From: CAVYPR01 sp963770505
GTDB taxonomy: Bacteria; Actinomycetota; Acidimicrobiia; Acidimicrobiales; RAAP-2
Assembly: GCA_963770505.1 (NCBI GenBank)
Contig: CAVYPR010000002.1
Coordinates: 1 to 64,000 of the forward strand
Reading direction: 5' to 3'
Length of the DNA stretch: 64,000 nucleotides
A program made the translations under genes and the position numbers. The notes under the pieces were generated by a model. It made no database searches, was not told the DNA's origin, and worked only from the letters and a program-made list of their open reading frames with translations. Below, piece by piece: positions 1 to 8,190 of this stretch. Every line of letters begins with the position of its first letter. Position 1 is the first letter of the stretch.

Positions 1-97
1 CGGCACCTCGGGGACGCGCCCCACTTGGATATGGGCTGCGTGGTAGGAGATGCTCCCCCGAAGGAGGGGTGCTCAATTGGAGGCGTAGAATTGCTCC

Positions 98-760
98 GTG
101 GTAGGTCGCAGATGGAGCGTCAATCGTTCCATCAGAATCCTGCTTGCCGCCCTGGGTTGGCTTTCGCTGATCGTGGGCGTAACGAGCCTCACGGCGACGG
201 CAGCTCCGAAGAGTTCCAAGGTTCAGCCGCTCGTACCGTTGCCCGCGAGTTGCACCGCTGCGCCGAGCCTCCCTCCGGTTAGCTCTACGCCCTCGTGGCC
301 GTCAGGTGCGCAAATCTTGGACGCAGTCGAGCAGGCTGTGTCTTCCCAGTACCCCACCGTCTTCGCAGGCATCTTCGTCCCTAGGACACCGGCTCGTACA
401 GGAAAAACACAGTTCAGGTTTCTGGAGACTGTCCATGATCCTGCGCTGGAGGCAGAGGTACGAGCGGCTTATCCTGCGACCATCACTGTCTCTTTCGGCT
501 TGGCGTCGCGATCCGCAGTCTGCCTGCATGATCTTGCGGCGCAGGTGACAGCACGGCGAACCGCCATCACCAAAGCGGGGATCACCATGGTTAGCGAGGG
601 ACAAGGCGTCGTGCACAACCAAGTAACAGTGGGGGTCACGGCTTGCTCTGCGCCCGCCGAACGATTGGCCAAGGCTTGGTTCCACCTGCGGTGGGGAAAC
701 GCCGTGCATGTCCAGACCTGCCAGAAGGTGGCGCAGTTCAAACTGAAAGTGCACGGCTGA
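98..760 (+). CDS. Putative secreted protein of unknown function
   Basis: No family is recognised. The 220-residue product starts with basic residues and a hydrophobic stretch (about residues 12-34) ending in a small-residue ATAAP site, which fits a Sec signal peptide, so the mature chain is probably exported. It has four cysteines (in PASC, AVCL, TACS and QTCQ) that could pair as disulfides. The GTG start is favoured because TAGAAT at 86-91 lies exactly six bases upstream, the leaderless-transcript spacing seen at many genes here; a GGAGG at 79-83 is too far away to be a good ribosome site. Overlapping open frames on both strands lack family features and are taken as shadows. Role unknown. 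Confidence 0.6.
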   Translation: MVGRRWSVNRSIRILLAALGWLSLIVGVTSLTATAAPKSSKVQPLVPLPASCTAAPSLPPVSSTPSWPSGAQILDAVEQAVSSQYPTVFAGIFVPRTPARTGKTQFRFLETVHDPALEAEVRAAYPATITVSFGLASRSAVCLHDLAAQVTARRTAITKAGITMVSEGQGVVHNQVTVGVTACSAPAERLAKAWFHLRWGNAVHVQTCQKVAQFKLKVHG

Positions 761-1159
761 TTTCCCGCTGGGCGAGGCGGGGCGAGACCTGCGGGGCTGT
801 CCCAGAATGTCCTGGTGGCCCACAGCCGAGAGTGTCTCTGACTCTGGGATGTGGACACCCCGGTAGCACCTCCAGGGCCGGGGCTGCTGAGCCACGTGAC
901 TGGGACGCCCCAGGCTCGATCGGACTGATCGATGGCCGAGTCGATCGCCGTCCGAGAACACAACATCTTGGCCAGACGTTTTTCGGGGTGGCCGTGCTGC
1001 GTCTCGAAGACGGGGAATCTGTCAACGCATCTGTCCTTGGAACTCGTGACATGGGCTGAATAGGGCGTTGGACTTCGTGGCCCCGCAGTTAGCTCCGGGC
1101 ATGTCCGGTCAAGCTGGGCGTTTGTGAAAAACAGTCCGCGCCTTATCGCGCAAACGTCA
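761..1159. other. Intergenic stretch, nothing identified
   Basis: About 400 bases lie between the end of the secreted-protein gene and the end of the convergent dehydrogenase gene. Several open frames cross it on both strands but none shows a recognisable motif, a ribosome site or a -10 box. No RNA gene or strong repeat was seen. Confidence 0.4.
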
Positions 1160-2083
1160 TTAGGAGATGAAGCGGTGGATGGCCTCGTTGGCGTGGTCCT
1201 GAAACGACGGGCTGGCCAGATCGGAGAAGATGTCCGCTTGGTTGACCAAGGGACCGGTAATCGTGTTGGCCGCGCTGGCGTAGAACACGCCACTCGACAG
1301 GGTCGAGTTGGTGACTCCGTCGACCAGTCGCTTTGAGCCCACGTCAAGGTTGTGGGCGATCCCCAGGTGGGGCATGACGTATTTGGCCGCTATACGTAGC
1401 GGTAGCTTGAGGCCGTCGGGGGCTTGGGTGCCGGTGGTATTCCCAGGGCTCACGGTAATAAGTCGGCGGTCGGGGTATTGGCGGGCCAGGTAGGCCATCC
1501 ACAGGGCCCCTATGTACTTGACCTGACTGAAGGCGAGACTGGGTTCAAATTTTTTGCCGTCGAAGTAGCTGCCGTCGATGACGGTGGCGAGTTCATCGGC
1601 AGAGGTTGAGGCGAAGGACGGCCGTTTCATCCTCATCTTCGGAATTCCTCTGGCTGCTTCACTTCCGACGAAGACCGCAACCTCACCAAGCCGGTTCTCG
1701 GTTAGGAGACCTTCGAGTAGAACGGCGTGACCAAGAACGTTCGTTGCGAACAGGGTGGTGACCCCGTCAGCGGTCAGGTTCATCAACTTCTTGTCGCCGA
1801 TTACACCGGCGTTCATGACCAGCGCGTCGAGGGTTCCGTTGATGGCCGCCAGGCCAGCGGAGACTGAATCTAGATCGGCGAGGTCCATGAGGATGATGTC
1901 GAAGATGCGCCGGCCGGTCACGGCTTCGAGTTCGGCCTTTGCCGCCGTCGCCCGATCTAGGTTCCGGCAAGCCAAGTAGATCCGCGCCATCTCGGGACGC
2001 AATGCCAGTTGCCGGGCCACGTCCTTGCCGATCCCGGCGTTGGCGCCCGTGATGAGCACCGTCTTTCCTGGGAGTGTGCTCAT
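1160..2083 (-). CDS. Short-chain dehydrogenase/reductase with Tyr-to-Phe active site
   Basis: This 307-residue protein is a classical SDR of the retinol-dehydrogenase/protochlorophyllide-reductase-like branch. Near the N-terminus it has the NAD(P)-binding motif TGANAGIG, followed by an NAG motif (MNAGVIG) at the end of beta-4. Where the family has YxxxK, the protein reads FSQVK: the codon is TTC, so the catalytic tyrosine is phenylalanine while the lysine is kept. The fold and cofactor site look intact, but ordinary SDR proton transfer would be impaired, so the substrate and even the activity are uncertain. It is read on the same strand as a DUF1330 gene and a second SDR gene, all downstream of a divergent TetR regulator. 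An AGAGG about nine bases before the ATG supports the start. Confidence 0.85.
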   Translation of the reverse strand: MSTLPGKTVLITGANAGIGKDVARQLALRPEMARIYLACRNLDRATAAKAELEAVTGRRIFDIILMDLADLDSVSAGLAAINGTLDALVMNAGVIGDKKLMNLTADGVTTLFATNVLGHAVLLEGLLTENRLGEVAVFVGSEAARGIPKMRMKRPSFASTSADELATVIDGSYFDGKKFEPSLAFSQVKYIGALWMAYLARQYPDRRLITVSPGNTTGTQAPDGLKLPLRIAAKYVMPHLGIAHNLDVGSKRLVDGVTNSTLSSGVFYASAANTITGPLVNQADIFSDLASPSFQDHANEAIHRFIS

Positions 2084-2181
2084 TGGTATTGCCTCTCATC
2101 TTCTGGGTCCAGTCAGGCTGGACAGTCCTTGCCGGGTTGCGTCCGCCGGTGCTCCCGGATTGCTACTGGGAGCCACCTCGA

Positions 2182-2475
2182 TCAGCTAGGGAGGCCGTCG
2201 AGCAAGCAGAAACGGGCATCCATCGCGACACTTCGGACATCGACCAGCTGCTGATACTCAGGCGAGCTGTACCACCTGAGGGCCGTTTCACGGTCAGGAA
2301 ACCTCATGAGTGCCCCAGTAGTGAGCGAGGCATCCCCGTGCAGGATCTCCCAGTTAGCGTTGGCGAGAACCTCGCCTCCGTACTCTTTGGCCGTCTGCCC
2401 AGCGTTGGGGCCGTATTTCTCACGATAAAGATCCGGGTCCTTGACCGTGAATTCGACAACTAGGTATGCGCTCAT
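2182..2475 (-). CDS. DUF1330-family protein
   Basis: This is a 97-residue single-domain protein of the DUF1330 family (dimeric alpha-beta barrel fold). The family pattern is visible: an N-terminal beta strand followed by DPDLYREKY, a GGEVLA segment, a central LMRFPDRETALRWYSSPEYQ and a C-terminal strand ending in the length typical of the family. The function of DUF1330 proteins is unsettled. The start is supported by GAGGAG eight bases upstream of the ATG. It sits between two SDR genes on the same strand, suggesting one transcription unit controlled by the divergent TetR gene, perhaps for handling a small hydrophobic compound. That last point is inference. Confidence 0.8.
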   Translation of the reverse strand: MSAYLVVEFTVKDPDLYREKYGPNAGQTAKEYGGEVLANANWEILHGDASLTTGALMRFPDRETALRWYSSPEYQQLVDVRSVAMDARFCLLDGLPS

Positions 2476-2548
2476 GTGGATACTCCTCAGTTGTTAGTTG
2501 CGATCTGTGTTCTTGGTCTTCACTCTTCAGCGTCAGCGCCGACAGCCA

Positions 2549-3298
2549 TTACGTCGCTACTCGGCCCCCGTCGACCGCAAGAGTGACGCCGTGGACGAAG
2601 CTGGCATCATCACTGGCCAGGAAGACGATCGCCGCAGCAAGTTCCTCGGGCTCAGCTACGCGATTTGCTGGCGCTTGTGCTGCGAGCTGATTCACCATCT
2701 CGGCGGGGACTGCTTCCATCATGCGGGTGCGCGTCGGGCCGGGAGAAACGGCGTTGACCCGAACACCACTCGGGCCGTATTCGGCGGCCCAGGTCTTCGT
2801 CAACAGTTCGAGAGCCGCCCGGCTCGCGCCATACAGCGCCATGCCGGCCTGTCCAAAGCTTGCGACCATCGTGGAGATGTTGACGATCGAACCCCATCCG
2901 CGTTCGGCCATGGCTGGAGCCAGTGACGCGACGAGGAAGAACGGGACCTTGACGTTCAGTGCAAAGGTCTCGTCGAACTCTGCTTCGGTGGCTGCGTTGC
3001 TTGGTCCGAGCAAAGCGACGCCGGCGTTGTTGATGAGGATGTCGACGTGACCGTCGCCTGCCTCAGTGGCCCACTCGACCAGGTCCCGGGCCGATTCGAG
3101 GTCGCCCAACGTGGTGAGCCGGAAGGTTGCGCTGCCTCCGCTGCATTCGATCTCATCGCCCACTTCTTTGGCTCGTTGTTCATCTCGTCCTACTACCAGT
3201 ACGTGAGCGCCGCGGGCGGCCAAGGCGATGGCCGTAGCCTTGCCGATCCCGCTCGTCGAGCCCGTTACCAGAGCCGTCTTGCCCTTTAGGTCAGTCAT
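2549..3298 (-). CDS. SDR-family oxidoreductase (FabG-like) with Lys-to-Arg active site
   Basis: This 249-residue protein has the standard FabG-like layout: TGSTSGIGKA for cofactor binding at residues 12-21, NNAGVALLG after beta-4, the catalytic serine region NIST, and a C-terminal DGGRV typical of this subfamily. The catalytic tyrosine is present, but the YxxxK lysine is replaced by arginine (YGASR, codon CGG); the next segment AALELLTKTWAAEYG is otherwise normal. Arg at this place occurs in some SDR subgroups, so the enzyme may still work. It is the first gene of the presumed SDR-DUF1330-SDR unit and is divergent from the TetR gene, with a shared 97-bp promoter region. The likely role is reduction or oxidation of a small substrate under TetR control. 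Confidence 0.88.
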   Translation of the reverse strand: MTDLKGKTALVTGSTSGIGKATAIALAARGAHVLVVGRDEQRAKEVGDEIECSGGSATFRLTTLGDLESARDLVEWATEAGDGHVDILINNAGVALLGPSNAATEAEFDETFALNVKVPFFLVASLAPAMAERGWGSIVNISTMVASFGQAGMALYGASRAALELLTKTWAAEYGPSGVRVNAVSPGPTRTRMMEAVPAEMVNQLAAQAPANRVAEPEELAAAIVFLASDDASFVHGVTLAVDGGRVAT

Positions 3299-3342
3299 GC
3301 GATGGGTCGTCCTCTCGCTCTAAAATGGGTGGTGCAACTCAC

Positions 3343-3370
3343 TTTGACAGGCCGATACTGGGTTGTCAAA
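3343..3370. promoter_or_regulatory. Inverted repeat between SDR and tetR, candidate operator
   Basis: TTTGACA at 3343-3349 and its exact complement TGTCAAA at 3364-3370 are separated by 14 bases. Each arm contains a TTGACA reading towards one of the two divergent genes, so the palindrome could serve as the TetR operator while overlapping -35 elements. A TAACAT box at 3384-3389 lies six bases before the tetR ATG. Operator function is inferred from position and symmetry. Confidence 0.55.
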
Positions 3371-3395
3371 CTCAAAATCCTGATAACATCGGTGC

Positions 3396-4001
3396 ATGGT
3401 CGACGAGACGAGTGACCGGGCGAAGCTCACCCCCAAGGGAGCACGTACCCGGGCACGAATAGTGGAGGAGGCCGCCGCCCTGATCCATGAGCGAGGGGTG
3501 GCGGGCACCACCTTGGAAGACGTCAAGGTGGCGGCGGAAGTCAGCGGCTCTCAGATGTACCACTACTTCCCCGACAAGAACGACCTCGTGCAGGCGGTCA
3601 TCGACTATCAAGCCGACGCCATCGTCAATCGCCAGCGGCAGGCGCTCGGCAGCGCGAACGGAGTCGAAGCCTGGCGGAACATGGTGATCACCGCAGCGAA
3701 GCGCACCAAAGCAAAGGGGGGCTGCCAACTTGGCTCGCTCGTTGGTCAACTCGCCGAGAGTGACCCCGAGGCCCGAGCACTCATCGCTGCAGGGTTCGAT
3801 CAGTGGGCAGCCGCCATCGGCGATGGACTCAGATCCCTTCATGCCGACGGGAAACTCCCGTCTGACATCGACCCGGACGACCTCGCCACTACTCTGCTCG
3901 CCACGCTCCAAGGGGGACTCCTACTCTCCCAGGTACTTCGGAGTAGCCGTCCGTTCGAAACTGCGGTCGATACCCTCCTCGCCCTTGCCATCGGCAGATG
4001 A
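3396..4001 (+). CDS. TetR/AcrR-family transcriptional regulator
   Basis: This 201-residue protein has a TetR_N DNA-binding domain at about residues 15-62: GARTRARIVEEAAALIHERG is followed by the helix-turn-helix ending in SQMYHYFPDKNDLV, the family signature. The C-terminal helical ligand-binding domain resembles the group in which a conserved GGCQLGSL-type segment follows the third helix. It probably represses the divergent SDR-DUF1330-SDR unit and itself through the inverted repeat between them. The ATG is preceded at exactly six bases by TAACAT, so its mRNA is probably leaderless. The ligand cannot be predicted. Confidence 0.9.
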   Translation: MVDETSDRAKLTPKGARTRARIVEEAAALIHERGVAGTTLEDVKVAAEVSGSQMYHYFPDKNDLVQAVIDYQADAIVNRQRQALGSANGVEAWRNMVITAAKRTKAKGGCQLGSLVGQLAESDPEARALIAAGFDQWAAAIGDGLRSLHADGKLPSDIDPDDLATTLLATLQGGLLLSQVLRSSRPFETAVDTLLALAIGR

Positions 4002-4098
4002 GCCCAGCCGGATTCGTTCGCAGCCATCGCCGAGGTCGGCTCGCGGCCTTTGGATAATGCACGTGCATCCACACGATGGGCTCCGCCGGAGGTGATGG

Positions 4099-4689
4099 AT
4101 GGACCGTGATGACGCCGGGGGGCTCTCTAACAGCGAGGCAATCTCTGACCACCCGGTAAGCGCCACGTCCGTTCAGGAGCACAACAAGGCGGCCCTTCGA
4201 GTCCTGGCATTCGTAATCGCCGCGTTGGGACTACTCCTGGTCCTCCCCAGCCTGCCTTCGGGGTGGAGTGGAATCTCGCATCTCCCATCAATCGGAGACT
4301 TGGGAGCGGGAAACGTGCGAATCACCAACTGCAGTCGTGGCGGCCTGCTAATCGATTGGACTTGCAGCGGGACCTGGTCTCCAAATGACCCGATGGCCCA
4401 CCCGACACCATCGATTCACGTGACCGTGAAGAATGACGCGCAGCACTTGACCCTGGGCACCGATCTTGCATATGTCCGTTTGGAGCGAGGGACCCACGAC
4501 GCCTACAACGCCGGGGCCACGAAGCAGGGCCAGACCGTCGCTCTTTGGCTTGGGGTGCTGGCCGGTCTGGCAACGCTGGTCCTCATCGTCACCACTCGCC
4601 GGAGCCGCTTGTTGAGCCTCCCGGCGTCGGGGCTGGCCCTTGAAATTGTCTTCTTTGCTCTTGCGTGGGGACTAATTGTGAAGCCCTAA
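4099..4689 (+). CDS. Hypothetical membrane protein, three predicted TM segments
   Basis: The product has 196 residues and no recognised domain. Three hydrophobic segments lie at about residues 33-54, 146-166 and 174-194, the last running to the C-terminus. Between the first two is a polar region of roughly 90 residues with two cysteines (TNCSRG and WTCSG), so it may be an extracytoplasmic loop held by a disulfide. The start is supported by CGGAGG about eight bases upstream. It follows the TetR gene on the same strand after 97 bases, but no functional link is evident. Confidence 0.6.
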   Translation: MDRDDAGGLSNSEAISDHPVSATSVQEHNKAALRVLAFVIAALGLLLVLPSLPSGWSGISHLPSIGDLGAGNVRITNCSRGGLLIDWTCSGTWSPNDPMAHPTPSIHVTVKNDAQHLTLGTDLAYVRLERGTHDAYNAGATKQGQTVALWLGVLAGLATLVLIVTTRRSRLLSLPASGLALEIVFFALAWGLIVKP

Positions 4690-4892
4690 CATGCTGCTCC
4701 CAGGTCCTTCGGCAGAATGCGCCATGTCGTGCTGTGGCAGAGGAGACGGTCCACCCCCGGCGCCAGCTTCTGTGGACACTGCCCCATAACACTCCGGCAG
4801 TGTGGGTCGCCCAAGGTGCCCCCGACCGCCGGATCGGATACACCCTCGCGGATGCAATGATGCCGGCTCACGTCCAGTCAGTGCGTGATCCG

Positions 4893-5858
4893 TCATCCCA
4901 GCACGCGATGTGTGCGACATGTCCTTGCGGATTTTCTCGTGAGCACTCCCTTGCCAGATGGCAGGACCTTGGCGACCTCAGTAAGTAGCGTGCAGTTCCC
5001 GCGCAATGGGGCGAGCGATTGCGACGCAGTCCTGACGACGAGCGTCCTCCCGCCGCAGGGAAATGTGACCGCTGTGACCGAGCTCTTCGACTTCGGCGTC
5101 GACGGAAAGGCGATTCGGAAAGAGGAAATGTCCTCCATGCAGTCTGGTGGTGCCGCAGCTCGGTAAAGTTCGTTGAAGGCGTGTCGAAGCTGGGATGCTT
5201 CTTTGCCTCGGACATCAACGGTCACGGGATCCGTCGCCCCCCCATCGAGACTGCCGCTTGTATAGCCGGTGACGGTGACCGGTCCCGTTGATGACACGCT
5301 TTCTGTGCGCGGGCGGTCTGGTGCCCAGATCACTGTGGCCTTGATGCGCAGCTCCGAGCCGGTGCCGTCCGCGGCGATCGAGTAGATGACCTCCGCACCC
5401 TCTTGGTTTGGGCCTGACACGGACGGTAGTAGCGCGATGGCGGTGATCCCGGGCGGGGGAGGACCGTTAGTTGTGACCAATGCTCGGTGCGGGTAGTGGA
5501 GTTCGATCGCCGCCGCCGCAGCAGCGGGCGACAGCGACGTTGCAAAGAGGGCTGATGCGCTTGCCGGGGTGCCGACCGGGAGACCAATGTCCAACGGAAA
5601 GAAGTGGTTGATGGTTGTACTGCCCTTTGTCGTCGGATGGGCCCCAGCGGGAAGGAAAGCATGGTCGAGTACCTGCTGGGCGAATGCTTCGCCCGCCGCT
5701 GTTGTTAGGGATGCCGGGGCCGCAAAGGCAATGGAGGACCCAAACGGCCAAGTCACGGTACAAAGGACGAGCGCAACGAGGATTGGAGCACGGTGCCGCG
5801 CAAGAGCTCGGCCAAGATGCCTCATCACACGAGGCGCCCCATTCTCTCCGTGACGCAC
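4893..5858 (-). CDS. Putative secreted protein of unknown function
   Basis: This is a protein of up to 321 residues without a recognised family. An N-terminal basic segment, a hydrophobic core (ILVALVLCTVTWPFG) and an AFA-AP site make a good Sec signal peptide. The second methionine, at 5825, gives a more usual signal-peptide length and may be the real start. The mature part is rich in Ala, Pro, Ser and Thr and has four cysteines in its C-terminal third (PDCM, FPCG, GNCT and RTCR). It lies downstream of the serpin gene on the same strand, separated by 67 bases, and could be co-transcribed with the sigma factor and serpin genes. Confidence 0.55.
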   Translation of the reverse strand: MRHGENGAPRVMRHLGRALARHRAPILVALVLCTVTWPFGSSIAFAAPASLTTAAGEAFAQQVLDHAFLPAGAHPTTKGSTTINHFFPLDIGLPVGTPASASALFATSLSPAAAAAAIELHYPHRALVTTNGPPPPGITAIALLPSVSGPNQEGAEVIYSIAADGTGSELRIKATVIWAPDRPRTESVSSTGPVTVTGYTSGSLDGGATDPVTVDVRGKEASQLRHAFNELYRAAAPPDCMEDISSFRIAFPSTPKSKSSVTAVTFPCGGRTLVVRTASQSLAPLRGNCTLLTEVAKVLPSGKGVLTRKSARTCRTHRVLG

Positions 5859-5925
5859 GAGGGGATTCGGCGGTCAGCAGAGGAGGCGTCGACTTGGTCG
5901 CAAACCCTCCGATTCAGATCGGCGA

Positions 5926-7449
5926 TCAAGGTTTGTTCACTTCTGCGGCGAAAAGTATGGCACCGGACACATCGTCCCGTACGAGGAACAGGAATGGATG
6001 ATCCAATCTGATCGTGAGGTCTGAGACCTCCAGCGAAAAGGGTTCGAGGGCCACTCCGGTGGCCGCGGAGGCCTGAGTGCCCGACGGTGTGACCTGAAGG
6101 GTGGCCTTCTGCTGCACGCTTTGGACTTTGAGGGCCTGCGGGCTGATTGCCGAGAAATCAGCCTGTGTGCTGAAGGCATCCGACATTCCCAGCTGCTCCA
6201 GCGCACTACCAAGATCGTTGCCATCGGTAAGTGTCAAGGTCGGCATTGCAAGATCCACAGTGTTCATGTGTAGGCCTGAGATCACATCGGCGAGGGTGAT
6301 TGGGGTCAGTTGCTGAACGAAGTGGCTGAGGGAACTTGACTTCGGCATGATTGCAAGCGCTGAGAGTTGCCCCCCTTGGTAGGGCAACTGGACAGTGGTC
6401 TCGGAGGGCGTTGTGGATGCGAGCACCTTGAGAGGTGTTGACGAAGCGGTCTGCATGAAGGGCACGTGGACCGTGGCACCCGAAGGGACAGTAAATGTCT
6501 CTGTCGTCGTCTTCTGTGGGAACGGCTGCTGCCAGTGCGCCTTGAAGTAGACGGCATTGGCGAGCACCAGCGCAGTTGTGGAATCAAGTGTCGTGGGGCC
6601 GAACAGCACCGGAATATGCCCTTGAGTCTCTTGTGTTACCCATTCGTTGATGTCTTTGGTCGCCGAACTTTGGTTGCGCCGGAAGTCGACCTGCCATACC
6701 CCGGACGAGAAGAACCTCTGGAGATCCGACATGAACGTCTGGCCGAGCTGGGTTCCCTTCTGCTGCCAGAGGCTGTTCGCTGAATCCACGGCGATCCCAT
6801 TTTTCGCCGCTGTGGCCGTGAGCTCGCCGTCCAGAGCCTGCCAATCGGATGCCTGTGTCCTTGGCCCCAAGGCTGACGTTCCGAGGACCCGGGCAATTTG
6901 TTGTTCGGTTTGTCCCTTTGCCCCCAATTCCAGCATTGCGAGGACCAGCGCCGCGCTTGACGGAGAGATCACGAGATTTGTCGATGAGGTGCCTGAAGGA
7001 GCCAGCTGCCGCAGAAGTGACACCGTGAACCCTTGCTCTGCGTCGGCCACCGCTGTTGCCGAGGCGCTGCTCTTGGTCGGCACCGGGCCACTTGTCTGCA
7101 CGGTCATGAGTTCGGCTGTTCCGAACTTGCCGGCTACGTGTAGGTCCCGAGCGACAGCCAGATGGCGGGCAGGTCGGGGTGAGTCAGTCTGCGTTGGTAG
7201 CAAGGCCAGGAGAAGCGCGACGGCTGCCAGGCCCACGAGGGCTGCCCCGATTGCGATACCCCGTCGTCTAAGCCGATGGTTGGCGAGTTTCGCCCCTTCG
7301 TCTATTGGTGCTTCTTCACTCGGCAGGATCTCCCACTCTGGTCGGCGGGACCTTGCCGAGTCCCAGGACATCGGCGGCTCAGGGGGCACAGTTGAGGCCA
7401 CTTCTTCGAGTGCGTCAATGATTCGTCGTTCGGTGGTCGCGTCGCTCAT
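5926..7449 (-). CDS. Membrane-anchored serpin coupled to an ECF sigma factor
   Basis: This 507-residue protein has a cytoplasmic N-terminal part of about 60 residues, one membrane helix (about 64-84) and an extracytoplasmic serpin domain of about 380 residues. Serpin hallmarks are present: NAVYFKAHWQQPF, VQLPYQGGQLSALAIMP, DLGSALEQLGMSDAF, a hinge GTQASAATG at about 457-465, and HPFLFLVRD near the C-terminus. The short-side-chain hinge suggests an inhibitory serpin. Counting from the hinge puts the scissile bond near EPF-SLE, so P1 is probably Phe (chymotrypsin-like targets); this is inference. The ATG overlaps the sigma factor stop as ATGA and has GGAG upstream; an in-frame upstream start at 7518 would lie inside the sigma gene and is less likely. 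The N-terminal part sits where an anti-sigma factor is usually encoded but has no zinc HxxxCxxC motif. Confidence 0.88.
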   Translation of the reverse strand: MSDATTERRIIDALEEVASTVPPEPPMSWDSARSRRPEWEILPSEEAPIDEGAKLANHRLRRRGIAIGAALVGLAAVALLLALLPTQTDSPRPARHLAVARDLHVAGKFGTAELMTVQTSGPVPTKSSASATAVADAEQGFTVSLLRQLAPSGTSSTNLVISPSSAALVLAMLELGAKGQTEQQIARVLGTSALGPRTQASDWQALDGELTATAAKNGIAVDSANSLWQQKGTQLGQTFMSDLQRFFSSGVWQVDFRRNQSSATKDINEWVTQETQGHIPVLFGPTTLDSTTALVLANAVYFKAHWQQPFPQKTTTETFTVPSGATVHVPFMQTASSTPLKVLASTTPSETTVQLPYQGGQLSALAIMPKSSSLSHFVQQLTPITLADVISGLHMNTVDLAMPTLTLTDGNDLGSALEQLGMSDAFSTQADFSAISPQALKVQSVQQKATLQVTPSGTQASAATGVALEPFSLEVSDLTIRLDHPFLFLVRDDVSGAILFAAEVNKP

Positions 7450-8024
7450 GGCTCCAACTTCCTTCGCACGTGCTTGACTCCGCGGTGGATCAAGGACTTG
7501 GCAGTGCCTACAGGGCACCCCATGTGTACAGCTACGTCATCGACGCTGAGGTCGAGGTAGAAGCGAAGGACGAGGGCATGGCGTTCCCTTTCCGGGAGGG
7601 CGCGGATTACGAGCCAGACCTCGTCGAGTTCGGGATCAAGGTGCAGTTCGCTCGGTGCCGCAGGGTGCCGACGCTCGACCTCTCGTCGACGACGCAGAGC
7701 GAGGACCCCGTTGATGACCGCCTTGCGGAGATACGCAGGTGGGTGATCTATTTCGGGGAAGCGCCGCTCAATGCGCAGGAACGCATCATGGACGACATCT
7801 TCGCCGTCCTCTTTGCTCCCGCATAGCAGCCATGCCAACCGAACCATTTCGGCCCACTGCGAGCGATAGAAGTCCTCGAATCCGGCTTTGGGCGAGCTTG
7901 TAGCAGGAACCGCGGCTGACCTCACAGTATGTAGATGCGCAACTCGGTCAAAGGGTTGCAACTTCTTCGGATTATTGCAGCTCCAGAAATTCGGGCGTCG
8001 TGTCTGGGTCATGCCCCCTATCAC
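7446..8024 (-). CDS. ECF RNA polymerase sigma factor, SigE-like
   Basis: The protein has sigma-70 regions 2 and 4 only. Region 2 runs from FEDFYRSQWAEMVRLAWL through EDVVHDAFLRI, and region 4 contains LPERERHALVLRFYLDLS followed by the helix-turn-helix VGTAKSLIHRGVKHVRRKL. This is the short layout of SigE-family ECF factors. The start is uncertain: GTG at 8024 gives 192 residues, ATG at 8012 gives 188, and GTG at 7925 gives 159, closest to the family length. The stop overlaps the start of the membrane serpin gene by ATGA, so the two proteins are translationally coupled. The partner therefore probably acts as its regulator. It directs RNA polymerase to a stress or envelope regulon that cannot be named. 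Confidence 0.85.
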   Translation of the reverse strand: MIGGMTQTRRPNFWSCNNPKKLQPFDRVAHLHTVRSAAVPATSSPKAGFEDFYRSQWAEMVRLAWLLCGSKEDGEDVVHDAFLRIERRFPEIDHPPAYLRKAVINGVLALRRRREVERRHPAAPSELHLDPELDEVWLVIRALPERERHALVLRFYLDLSVDDVAVHMGCPVGTAKSLIHRGVKHVRRKLEP

Positions 8025-8190
8025 CGGGCGCGAGATGCGTCGAGGCTGCCACAGAACGCCGGGTCGGCGGCGGTTATCGCCAGGGGTGCGCTTGCCGGGC
8101 GCTAACTGACGACGAACGGCACTTGTGGCTAGGGCAGATCAGCTGTTGGCTTGCGAGTTAGGGGGTACGCCACAAACCAGGGGGGCGTCT

